Shown: piece by piece, positions 35,554 through 43,062 of the stretch
Numbering within the stretch: the first letter of the stretch is position 1
Layout of the letters: every line of letters starts with the position of its first letter
NCBI RefSeq assembly: GCF_030503435.1
Contig: NZ_JAUKPO010000032.1
Location: forward strand, 1-64,000
Direction of reading: 5' to 3'
DNA from: Rhodocytophaga aerolata
GTDB lineage: Bacteria; Bacteroidota; Bacteroidia; Cytophagales; 172606-1
Length of the DNA: 64,000 nucleotides
Program-made: the position numbers and the translations under genes
Notes under the pieces: generated by a model
What the model saw: only the letters and a program-made list of their open reading frames with translations
Databases searched by the model: none
Told to the model about the DNA's origin: nothing

Positions 35554-38508
35554 CTACTTTCCGGTAATTACAAAAGCACCCCAGTAATAAGGGTGGCTAT
35601 GTTGCTGTTTAAGTTGCAATTGTGCCTGCCGGAAAGCAACATGTGGATTTTCTGATTGCATCCAGGACTCGTAGAATCCGGTCATAAGTTCCTGGGTGGT
35701 CTGGTCGTTTACTTTCCATAAACTCATAATAAGTGATTTAGCACCTGCTATTTTAAAAGCCCGTTGTAATCCGTATACCCCTTCGCTATTCTTTACTTCG
35801 CCAAGGCCAGTATCACATGCGGATAGCACCACGAGATCTGTACGATCCAGATCCAGGTTCATCGCCTCATAGGCAGTTAGAATGCCATCTTCCACCGTTT
35901 GCTCTTCCATTGCATTCATGGAAGGGTTTTTGAGCGTGTAGGCTGCACCAGCCAACATTAGTCCGGAGCGTAACAATGGATTTCTGGCAGAAGCGGACGC
36001 AGGGTCTATATCTTTTTCGAAATACCCGTGTGTGGCAATGTGCAATACTTTTGGGCCATGCAAAGCCTTGATATTTTCTTCCAGCGCTTGTTCTTCCATA
36101 AATACATCGTTTTTCCATTGCTGTCCGGAGGTGATTCTATGGATGTTATCAATTTCCATTTTGGTGCCTGGCAACACTACCAGATTATCACTCCGTTCCA
36201 GATTCAACGTATATAAAACCGGCTCTGTATTTTCAATATTACTGCTTTTTACTTGTTGAGCCAGTGCTTCCCGCTTATCAGGTGCTATCGTATAATCCGG
36301 ACTTCCAAACAGTGAGGCGGTTTTATTTTCTGTAGTATTTGATTGTCCGGTTGCCAGAAGGTCTTTGGTATTGGTTACTGCCTGTATATCTAATTCTTCA
36401 ATGAGATACCGTTGGGTTTTTGGGTTCAATAATGTATTAATATTGATCTGGTTGTATGCGCCATCCGGGGAGAAATATACTTTGCGTATTCCTGTTAAAG
36501 CCTTGGCTATTTCCTGCCAGTAATAGTGATAAGATACAGAATCTGTCTGGCGCTGCAGCATGGTATTGCGATAATAATTTAACCGGCGGCCTTCGAGTTC
36601 ATTTCCGTTTTTCAGCAGAATAAGCTGTGGATGATTTTTAGTTTTTCTCGAAACCAGCAGGGCAGCATAATATACTGTATCCGAAAATTCACCTACACTA
36701 CTGAAATTAAAGGTGCGGAAACGGATGAGTTCAATAGCTGCTTCTTTCTTTTTGAGTGTTTTTTGAACGGCCTGCCAGTTGAGCTGAACTTGTTCACTGT
36801 TTTGAGCAAAAACAGCCGAACGCCTGGAAAGCTCTTTTTCGAGGCTGTTGGCATGTTGTTCCAGGCTATCAAGTTTTATCCCCTGTTTGTCAATTTCAGA
36901 TTTTGGTAGTTTATAAATTTTAACCAGGTTTTCTTTTTCACTTAACCACAGCCGGTAGGTCTTAATCAAACTGGTATCATTGCTGTTGAGGATGCGCTGT
37001 TTTACCTTACTGGATGCATTCAGTAATAAGGCCTTAGTGGCAAGTTGGTTATTATACATATCTCCCAGAATAGCAGGATTTTGTGTATAACGCATCAGGG
37101 CGAAGGTGTTAAACTTTTCAAAATAGTTTTTAACTGTGTTATTAAACTGTTCTTTTTCTCTGTCGCTTAAGGCCGGAAAATAATTCTCAATCTGGCGGAG
37201 TGAGTTCGTAATGGATTGGTGGATAAGGGTTTCAGCTTCAGGCAAACGTCTAGAAGCCACATACATAAAGGCCAGGTTATCAATCATCCGCGTATAACTG
37301 GGATGCCGCTCTCCGAGTACTTCTTTATTAATGGCAATGGCTTGTTTGAAAAGTGGCTCGGCCTGGTCGTAGCGCTTCATTAATTTATAAGAAAAAGCCA
37401 GATTATTTAAAGAAGACGCATAATCACCATGTTTTTCGCCAACAGCTTCTTTGTAAATAGCAAGGGCTTGCTGCTGTAAAGGAACAGCTTCCTCATACTT
37501 ATTTAACTGGTTATAGAGCAAAGCCAGATTATTCAGCGATCTAGCATAATTAGGATGTTTTTCACCCAACGTGGCTTTGGTGATAGCAAGCGCTTGTTTC
37601 AGTAACGGCTCCGACTTTTCATATTGTTTCATGGATTTATAGAGAAAAGCCAGGTTATTGAGAGAAATGGCATACTGGGAACTTTGCTCTCCTACAGTTT
37701 CTTTTTTTATAGCCAGTGCCTGCAAATTAAGTGCTTCAGCCTGTGGATACCTGCCCATGTACTCATACATTACAGCTATATTACTTAAGGTAGTGGCATA
37801 ATACTCATGTTTTTCCCCCACAACTTCTTTTAAAATGGCCAATACCTCCGTATACAATGGTTCTGCCAGCTCGTAATAGCCGGTGGCTTCATACACCATA
37901 GCCGTGTTATTAAGCACAGAAGCATAATTGACATCTTTTTCGCCAAGAGCCTGTTTATAAATAGGTAATGCTTTTTTGTACTGTGATATGGCCTGTTCGT
38001 AGCGGCCCATCTGTTCATAGGCTAAGGCTAAATTGTTGAGGCCCACCCCATAATGATAATGTTTCTCGCCATACACAGTTTTATAAATATCCAGCGCCTG
38101 CTTATATAAATCTTCTGCCGGGCCATATTTGCCGGTATCTCTATATAAATTGGCCAGGTCAACTACTGTAACAGCGTAGCTATTGCTGTTTTTTCCGAAA
38201 GACTTTTCTTTCACCCTGAGGGCTTGTTTAAAATAATCTTCCGCTTTAGTATAATCACCCGATTGCATATGAATGTATCCGAAGTCGGCCAGGCTGACGG
38301 CATATAAAGTATCTTTTGGATCACTGGTATACTTTACTTTCGAGACAGAAAGTGCTTGTTCCATCGTAGCAATGGCTTGCTTAAACTCACCCCGGTTGAG
38401 ATGTGCAAACGAACTATCGTATAAAGCTTGCCATTGCTGGGCTTTTAATGGAGTGAAGGAAAAAAATAAAAAAAGCAGAGAAACGTATATAATCAGCCTC
38501 TTTCTCAT
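35554..38508 (-). CDS. Secreted TPR-CHAT protein (caspase-like protease domain)
   Basis: 984 aa from ATG 38508 (MRKRLIIYVSLLFLFFSFTP, signal peptide cleaved after KAQ, about residue 24). Around ten kinesin-light-chain-type TPRs of 42 residues fill ~30-450, with the repeating core YASSLNNLAxLY...GEKH. A linker helix bundle (~455-600) and a C-terminal CHAT domain (~680-984) follow. The caspase-like dyad is His827 (ATHGYF) and Cys898 (SACDTGLG). It is exported to the periplasm or beyond, unlike the cytosolic gasdermin or CRISPR CHAT proteases. No obvious partner gene lies beside it. Confidence 0.93.
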   Translation of the reverse strand: MRKRLIIYVSLLFLFFSFTPLKAQQWQALYDSSFAHLNRGEFKQAIATMEQALSVSKVKYTSDPKDTLYAVSLADFGYIHMQSGDYTKAEDYFKQALRVKEKSFGKNSNSYAVTVVDLANLYRDTGKYGPAEDLYKQALDIYKTVYGEKHYHYGVGLNNLALAYEQMGRYEQAISQYKKALPIYKQALGEKDVNYASVLNNTAMVYEATGYYELAEPLYTEVLAILKEVVGEKHEYYATTLSNIAVMYEYMGRYPQAEALNLQALAIKKETVGEQSSQYAISLNNLAFLYKSMKQYEKSEPLLKQALAITKATLGEKHPNYARSLNNLALLYNQLNKYEEAVPLQQQALAIYKEAVGEKHGDYASSLNNLAFSYKLMKRYDQAEPLFKQAIAINKEVLGERHPSYTRMIDNLAFMYVASRRLPEAETLIHQSITNSLRQIENYFPALSDREKEQFNNTVKNYFEKFNTFALMRYTQNPAILGDMYNNQLATKALLLNASSKVKQRILNSNDTSLIKTYRLWLSEKENLVKIYKLPKSEIDKQGIKLDSLEQHANSLEKELSRRSAVFAQNSEQVQLNWQAVQKTLKKKEAAIELIRFRTFNFSSVGEFSDTVYYAALLVSRKTKNHPQLILLKNGNELEGRRLNYYRNTMLQRQTDSVSYHYYWQEIAKALTGIRKVYFSPDGAYNQININTLLNPKTQRYLIEELDIQAVTNTKDLLATGQSNTTENKTASLFGSPDYTIAPDKREALAQQVKSSNIENTEPVLYTLNLERSDNLVVLPGTKMEIDNIHRITSGQQWKNDVFMEEQALEENIKALHGPKVLHIATHGYFEKDIDPASASARNPLLRSGLMLAGAAYTLKNPSMNAMEEQTVEDGILTAYEAMNLDLDRTDLVVLSACDTGLGEVKNSEGVYGLQRAFKIAGAKSLIMSLWKVNDQTTQELMTGFYESWMQSENPHVAFRQAQLQLKQQHSHPYYWGAFVITGK

Positions 38509-38936
38509 CAAAGTGCAGTTTTAAGATAAATAGCAATTTACAAAAAATGAACCTAGGAAGTAGCAAAAATACTTAAGAGATTGGAGGGATTTTTCACTGT
38601 TTACTTATCCTTGTCTGTCGTTTATCGAAGAGATTGATTAGAGGCTACCTCAAACAATATAAGCAAACTATACGCATATATATTCCAATAAAGGCTGCTA
38701 CCATTGCTATTCCCATATAGAATAAACCATTTCTTATATGGATACTTTTTATTTCAGTCCAAATTTGTGAAAATGATTTTCTAGGAACTGAGCCTACTTC
38801 CGTATTAAATGATAAGTCAACAATTCGAAGTTCAAAAAGAATCTATAAAAAAGCTTCTATAGGAAAAATATGGACTTCCCCTGTAAAAATGGAGGATGGA
38901 AAACGAGCGTATGTAGCATCCAGATTCTGGAATTGT

Positions 38937-38968
38937 AGAAAAGGAGTGGTTAAAGTAATTCCCCGTTT
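38937..38968. repeat. Degenerate GGGGGAGTT-family hairpin (copy 5)
   Basis: GAAAAGGAGTGGTTA against TAATTCCCCGTTTC; related to the copy at 33746 but with several mismatches. Confidence 0.3.
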
Positions 38969-38994
38969 CGCTTTACTTATATATGTCCCTATGT

Positions 38995-39013
38995 CGTCCT
39001 AAAAAATGTTGAC
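38995..39013. repeat. Solo IS3-type terminal repeat
   Basis: CGTCCTAAAAAATGTTGAC matches the inner part of the adjacent IS left end (CGTCCGGAAAAAAGTTGAC, 39052-39070) at 16 of 19 positions. It is probably the scar of an earlier, related insertion. Confidence 0.5.
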
Positions 39014-39214
39014 CGTTGATTGATAGTCCTAGAATAGATTTACCAAGGTCTCGTCCGGAAAAAAGTTGACGATTTTGGTTGGATAAAAAAAACAAATTCT
39101 AATTACGGATATAGCTTGACAAAAGTAAAATATTCTTCTTTGTTATTATACCTGTGTACTGATCAAGGTTGACAAAAATCATAAGTATTTTTATCTTAAA
39201 ACTATCATTGTCAT

Positions 39215-39265
39215 AGCGGTGGACTTGTGGGTAACTCTGCAAGAGTTATCCACAAGTCCACCGCT
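39215..39265. repeat. Long palindrome B (24-bp arms)
   Basis: Arms 39215-39238 and 39242-39265 pair completely except for one G-T, with loop GCA. It starts AGCGGTG, contains CTTGTGGG / TCCACAAG and ends CACCGCT followed by CT. It lies 7 bp beyond the orfB stop inside the IS. Compared with palindrome A, bases differ on both arms in a way that keeps pairing. Confidence 0.88.
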
Positions 39266-39512
39266 CTTTAATTCACGAGTTCTTAGTAGTACTACCTTCA
39301 TTATTGTAAGACTTCTTCTTCCACTTCTTTACTAAAGGCTCCTCTAGCTGATGAGCCAATGAAGGAGTCAAGTTACTGCAGCTCATATGAGGGCGAAGTG
39401 TATTGTAATTAGTAATCGCTCTTTCTACAGCCAATCGTGCCTCCATATGACTTTTGAATACCTGATTTAACTTAAACTCGTGCTTTAGTATTCCATTCAC
39501 TCTTTCTGCTAT

Positions 39513-39541
39513 GGACCTGCGACGATGTCTGCATCGGGTCC
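39513..39541. repeat. 29-bp mini-hairpin (GGACC...GGTCC), copy 1
   Basis: Outer stem GGACC/GGTCC, 5-nt bulge TGCGA, inner stem CGATG/CATCG, loop TCTG. Excision rejoins AYENP to IAERVNG in orfB. It is an exact reverse complement of 39649-39677. Confidence 0.88.
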
Positions 39542-39648
39542 TGGATTTTCATAGGCTTCACCACTATCGGTCATGCTGATAGTGATGCCTGCTGCTTTGA
39601 GCTTTTTTACATATTCAAAGCTACAATACTGCACTCCACGGTCAGAAC

Positions 39649-39677
39649 GGACCCGATGCAGACATCGTCGCAGGTCC
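39649..39677. repeat. 29-bp mini-hairpin, copy 2 (inverted)
   Basis: A perfect inverted copy of 39513-39541, separated by 107 bp of native transposase sequence. Excision rejoins KLIH to RSDRGVQY (shared CGT codon) in frame. Confidence 0.88.
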
Positions 39678-39857
39678 GATGAATAAGCTTATTCTCCCTT
39701 TTACTACGATTGGCAAGTGCTATTTCCAAGGCTTGCAAGCAGCCTTCTGTACTTAAGAATTGATGTAAGCAGTAGCCTATAATCTTTTTCGAATACGCAT
39801 CAGTAATGAGAGATAGATAGTTAAAATCATAACCAACATAAATGTAAGTCATATCAA

Positions 39858-39876
39858 TGAATCAAGAAAGATTCAT
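39858..39876. repeat. 19-bp mini-hairpin in IS3 orfB
   Basis: The plus strand reads TGAATCAAGAAAGATTCAT; it shares TGAATCA...GATTCAT with the ISL3 copy at 25450-25468, with a different loop. Excision rejoins QVWV to IDMTYIYVG in frame. Confidence 0.82.
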
Positions 39877-40203
39877 TTACCCAAACCTGCTCAGTTTCTA
39901 TGATAGAAAGGCCTTTGATCAAATTAGGGTATTTTCTCAGCAGATGATTGGAATGAGTAGTTTTAGGCACAGATCTTCTATGCCTAATGAGTAAATGATG
40001 TGTTCTAAGTAACTCATGTAGACGATCTCTACCCATAGAAATGCCACTTTTTTGTAAGGGTTCTCGCAATAACAAATACAATTTTTTTGTACCTAATCCC
40101 GGGATCTCTCTTCTAATAGCTATAACTAAATCCAAGGCCAGCATAGATTGAGCAATACGTTGATCTAAAAATACCCTTTTTTGATGAAAAGCTTGACGGC
40201 TGA

Positions 40204-40222
40204 ATGAACCATAATGGTTCAT
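40204..40222. repeat. Possible further 19-bp hairpin at the OrfB start
   Basis: ATGAACCATAATGGTTCAT has 8-bp arms TGAACCAT/ATGGTTCA. An 18-bp insert here would be in frame (adding MNHYGS before FSRQAFHQ), so the sequence alone cannot show whether it is an insertion. Confidence 0.35.
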
Positions 40223-40279
40223 CAAACAGTCGGCAAAGGCTACCGACGCTTACCTTTGCAATTTGAGTATGTTGCAGCT

Positions 40280-40657
40280 TTAAGACCGTTTGGTACCAGA
40301 CTTTTTTCGGATGGATAGTTGAAAATCTTTCTCGGCCACATCTATCATGGTATGAAGGGCTAAAATCATTAGATTAGCCTCTTGTAAGGCTTTTTCCAAA
40401 TCCTTATTTCGTTGTTTTAAAGCTTCTAGGTTTTGTTTTTGCTTTTCACTCATGGGAGGCAAAGATATAAGTCCTTGCTCAATCTTTTGCTGATAGGATG
40501 AAACCCAATGATAGATTGTTTGGATAGAGTGAATGCCTAATTCTTGCATGATTTGTTTAGCATCTTCGCCACCAAATAGCACGCGAAAGGCTACTGCCTC
40601 TTTAACTTCTTCGCTATAATGATAGCGGTTTAATAGTTCTCGAATGTGATCTTGCAT
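40280..40657 (-). CDS. IS3-family OrfA (HTH transposase subunit)
   Basis: A 125-aa protein with an N-terminal HTH (AVAFRVLFGGEDAKQIMQEL, IHSIQTIYHWVSSYQQK) and a C-terminal leucine-zipper coiled coil (ALKQRNKDLEKALQEANL). This is the DNA-binding half of an IS3 transposase; OrfAB fusion normally needs a -1 frameshift near the orfA 3' end. It is intact, with no hairpin insert. Confidence 0.88.
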   Translation of the reverse strand: MQDHIRELLNRYHYSEEVKEAVAFRVLFGGEDAKQIMQELGIHSIQTIYHWVSSYQQKIEQGLISLPPMSEKQKQNLEALKQRNKDLEKALQEANLMILALHTMIDVAEKDFQLSIRKKSGTKRS

Positions 40658-40733
40658 AGATACAGTTTTGTTTAAAAACTGTCAACCTATATCCGGACAA
40701 GACCGGAGGCAGACATACTATAAATACCGTAAC

Positions 40734-40761
40734 TTGGAGAATATTTGTCCGCGTATATTTG
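40734..40761 (+). promoter_or_regulatory. Candidate Bacteroidota promoter of the FG-GAP gene
   Basis: TTG at 40734-40736 and TATATTTG at 40754-40761 (17 bp apart) fit the -33/-7 consensus. The ATG is 16 bp after the -7 element, implying a very short leader. The site begins 30 bp outside the IS3 right end. Confidence 0.5.
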
Positions 40762-40776
40762 TACTAAATCGTCGCT

Positions 40777-43062
40777 ATGGAGAAGTTATATTCAATAAAT
40801 CATTATTTGAGAAGACGAGTTTTTTATAAAACGATTCCTCTACTTATTTTCTTTGCTGCTTTTTTTATAAATCCCTTACGGGCACAAACCTTCCGGTTCG
40901 AATTTCAATCAACTATACCTCTCATGGTAGAAGCGGATACCCTGGCTAATCCTTGGAGCGGTGGTATGAATGCTGTTCACTATAGCAAGATGCATTTGAA
41001 TGAGGATGCTATCGAGGATTTAGTGGTATTTGAACGTTTTACTAACACTGTTTCCACTTTTTTAGCCTTACAGGAAAAAGGAAAATATTTCTATCAACAT
41101 AATCTATCCTATGAAGCGCAGTTTCCAAAGGATTTACAAGGATGGGTATTGCTAGCTGATTACAATGGAGATGGAAAAAAAGATATTTTTACAGCTGGCA
41201 AACTAGGCGTGAAAGTGTATCAGAATGTCTCTACTGCCTCCTCCTTAGCCTGGAAACTCCTAGCCGATCCGCTTGAAACGCAAGGCACTTCAGGCATGAT
41301 TAACCTGCAGACCTACTTTTCGGATATTCCCGCTATTATTGATTTGGATCAAGATGGAGATCTAGACATCCTTACCTATGATGCCTTAGGAAAACGGGTA
41401 GAATATCATCAAAACCAAAGTATGGAACGCTATGGCCACGCGGATTCTTTAGTCTTTAAGCGGGTAAATTCCTGCTGGGGCAGATTTGAGCAGGGTGTAT
41501 CTTGTGGAGAATATGTGTTTGATATTGACTGTGGAAGTGCTATTGGTAGAGCAAAAAGCTCCTTGCGCATCAAACATGCCGGAGGGTATAGCCTGCTTGC
41601 CCTGGATTTAGATGGAGATGGCGATAAAGATTTATTGACCAGCCATGAAGAATGTTCGTCCATCAGCAAACTCACCAATCATGGAGACGCTAGGCAAGCG
41701 CGGTTTATGGAAGCCCAGGATATGTATCCTGCAAGTAAACCTATTTTCTTCCCCCAATTTCCTATTGTTTTTTATGAAGATGTTGATTTTGATGGCCTCA
41801 ACGATTTGGTTGCCACCCCTAATGTTTCTGCCAATCCCTATGATTTAATCAATTTTACCCAATCTAGCCTGTTTTATAAAAATACCGGCTCCAACACATC
41901 CCCCCAATTTGAGTTTGTGCAGAATAATTTCCTGCAAGCTACCATGCTCGATGTAGGGGAAAATGCGTTTCCGGCTTTAGCTGATTATGATGGAGACGGG
42001 GATCTGGATTTATTTATTGGAAACAAAGGCAATCCGGTTTCAAATACTTGGCAGATTTCTGCTACGATTGCTCTCTATGAGAACATCGGTACTCCACAGC
42101 AGGCTGCTTACAAGTTTATAACCGATGACTACCTTGAGTTATCCTCTCTGGAACTGACATACATCAAGCCTTATTTTGTAGACATTAACGGAGATCAGGT
42201 TACCGATCTGACTTTTACTAGAAACCGTGACCGAACAGATGTGCAATATATACTCAATACGGCACCTGAAAAAGGAGCCTTTCAGTTTTCAAAAGATGCT
42301 GTACACACGCTTCCGCTTCCCTTAAATGCCGATGACACACCGCTGCTCTATGATCTGGATGGGGATGGAGATGTAGATGCACTCATTAGCAAATCTTCCG
42401 GTGAACTTGTCTATTACCTGAATACTGGCTCTGCTGTCTCACCCCAATATATCCTGCAGAGCAACACCATAGAAAAGGCGACAGGGGAAGCTTTTGAGCC
42501 TCATCTGATTTTATCCATAGCTGATTTTGATGGCAATGGCAAAGCTGATCTAATGGCAGCTGACAAACAAGGAAAGCTTACGATGTATCCTGATTTGGAA
42601 GATAATTTTGACCGCTCCCCCATAAAATTAGAAAGTAGGGAAGTAACTTTCCAAAAGGGGAATGTAGAGTATATCTCTTCCCCCTTTAAAGGATTCCTTT
42701 TTCCTACCGCTGCTGATTTGGATGGGGATAATCTGCCTGAAATACTCTTAGGTACACAAACAGGAGGTGTCGTGCTCTTGCAAAACCAAGCAAATTCTGC
42801 TATACCCAATGGCCTGGAAGAAAGAGAGGAACCCTATCTTGTCTATCCCAACCCTAGCAGAGGAGATATTCAAATAACCTTCCCGGAAAATGGGCAGCTA
42901 ACCATACACTCCTTGTTAGGCCAACAGGTAATGGCCAAGCATCAGCTACTAGCTAACCAAGAGCTTGTCATCAGTTTGAGGCATTTACCAAACGGTTTTT
43001 ATTTGGTCCAAGTCTCATCGGAAAAAGCGGCGATGGTTAAGAAAATCCTGCTCTATAGATAG
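40777..43062 (+). CDS. Secreted FG-GAP/VCBS-repeat protein with T9SS type-A sorting domain
   Basis: A 761-aa protein with a signal peptide (hydrophobic ~18-34, ending PLRAQ). It has at least seven FG-GAP/VCBS-type repeats with calcium-loop sequences such as DYNGDGKKDI, DLDQDGDLDIL, DLDGDGDKDLL, DYDGDGDLDLF and DLDGDGDVDAL, forming a beta-propeller. The last ~85 residues form a type IX sorting domain (YPNPSRGDIQITF ... GQLTIHSLLGQQV ... LPNGFYLVQVSSEKAAMVKKI). Expected to be exported through T9SS to the cell surface. Confidence 0.93.
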   Translation: MEKLYSINHYLRRRVFYKTIPLLIFFAAFFINPLRAQTFRFEFQSTIPLMVEADTLANPWSGGMNAVHYSKMHLNEDAIEDLVVFERFTNTVSTFLALQEKGKYFYQHNLSYEAQFPKDLQGWVLLADYNGDGKKDIFTAGKLGVKVYQNVSTASSLAWKLLADPLETQGTSGMINLQTYFSDIPAIIDLDQDGDLDILTYDALGKRVEYHQNQSMERYGHADSLVFKRVNSCWGRFEQGVSCGEYVFDIDCGSAIGRAKSSLRIKHAGGYSLLALDLDGDGDKDLLTSHEECSSISKLTNHGDARQARFMEAQDMYPASKPIFFPQFPIVFYEDVDFDGLNDLVATPNVSANPYDLINFTQSSLFYKNTGSNTSPQFEFVQNNFLQATMLDVGENAFPALADYDGDGDLDLFIGNKGNPVSNTWQISATIALYENIGTPQQAAYKFITDDYLELSSLELTYIKPYFVDINGDQVTDLTFTRNRDRTDVQYILNTAPEKGAFQFSKDAVHTLPLPLNADDTPLLYDLDGDGDVDALISKSSGELVYYLNTGSAVSPQYILQSNTIEKATGEAFEPHLILSIADFDGNGKADLMAADKQGKLTMYPDLEDNFDRSPIKLESREVTFQKGNVEYISSPFKGFLFPTAADLDGDNLPEILLGTQTGGVVLLQNQANSAIPNGLEEREEPYLVYPNPSRGDIQITFPENGQLTIHSLLGQQVMAKHQLLANQELVISLRHLPNGFYLVQVSSEKAAMVKKILLYR

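Larger units (their letters stand above)
38509..39046. other. Intergenic region upstream of TPR-CHAT, with IS scar
   Basis: 538 bp. It contains a degenerate GGGGGAGTT-type hairpin (38937-38968) and a lone IS3-like end at 38995-39013. The TPR-CHAT promoter must lie in its left part; TATTTTTG on the minus strand (38564-38571) fits a -7 element. Confidence 0.45.
39273..40225 (-). pseudogene. IS3 OrfB DDE transposase interrupted by three mini-hairpins
   Basis: Three readings remain: 40225-39854 (HTH_21-like start, ending QVWV), 39852-39607 (TYIYVGYDFNYLSLITDAYS) and 39500-39273 (GILKHEFKLNQ, NTLRPHMSCSNLTPSLAHQ). Deleting 39858-39876, 39649-39677 and 39513-39541 (77 bp) leaves 876 nt, exactly 292 codons. 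The joins read VWV-IDMTYIY, KLIH-RSDRGVQY and AYENP-IAERVNG. The restored rve core has the DDE acids (ID in VWVID, D in TDAYS/DRGVQY context, E in IAER). No other lesion was found. Confidence 0.9.
39047..40704 (-). mobile_element. IS3-family insertion sequence
   Basis: Terminal inverted repeats 39047-39070 and 40681-40704 agree at 20 of 24 positions (GGTCTCGTCCGG / GGTCTTGTCCGG at the tips, GTTGAC inside). Between them, on the minus strand, are orfA (40657-40280) and orfB (40225-39273), the standard two-frame IS3 layout. No clear target duplication flanks the ends. Four palindromic units lie inside: mini-hairpins at 39513, 39649 and 39858, and palindrome B at 39215. Confidence 0.9.

Noticed and set aside
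35554-38508. TPR-CHAT as the effector of a CRISPR (Craspase-like) or gasdermin system
   Set aside because: It has a signal peptide, and no Cas, gasdermin or cognate partner lies near it. No CRISPR array was seen anywhere in the window.
39215-39265. TTATCCACA in palindrome B looks like a DnaA box and could suggest an origin
   Set aside because: It is a single copy within a hairpin inside an IS, with no AT-rich unwinding region or dnaA/dnaN genes nearby; the homologous palindrome A has TTTTCCACA instead.
39513-39677. Invertible promoter-like DNA switch between the 29-bp inverted repeats
   Set aside because: The enclosed 107 bp is native transposase coding sequence in the correct orientation, no recombinase gene is adjacent, and inversion would not repair the gene.
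39507-39885. Hairpins as sequencing or assembly artefacts
   Set aside because: They have defined ends, recur with the same arms in a second unrelated gene, and their removal gives exact native codons; random errors would not do this. Read-level confirmation is still advisable.
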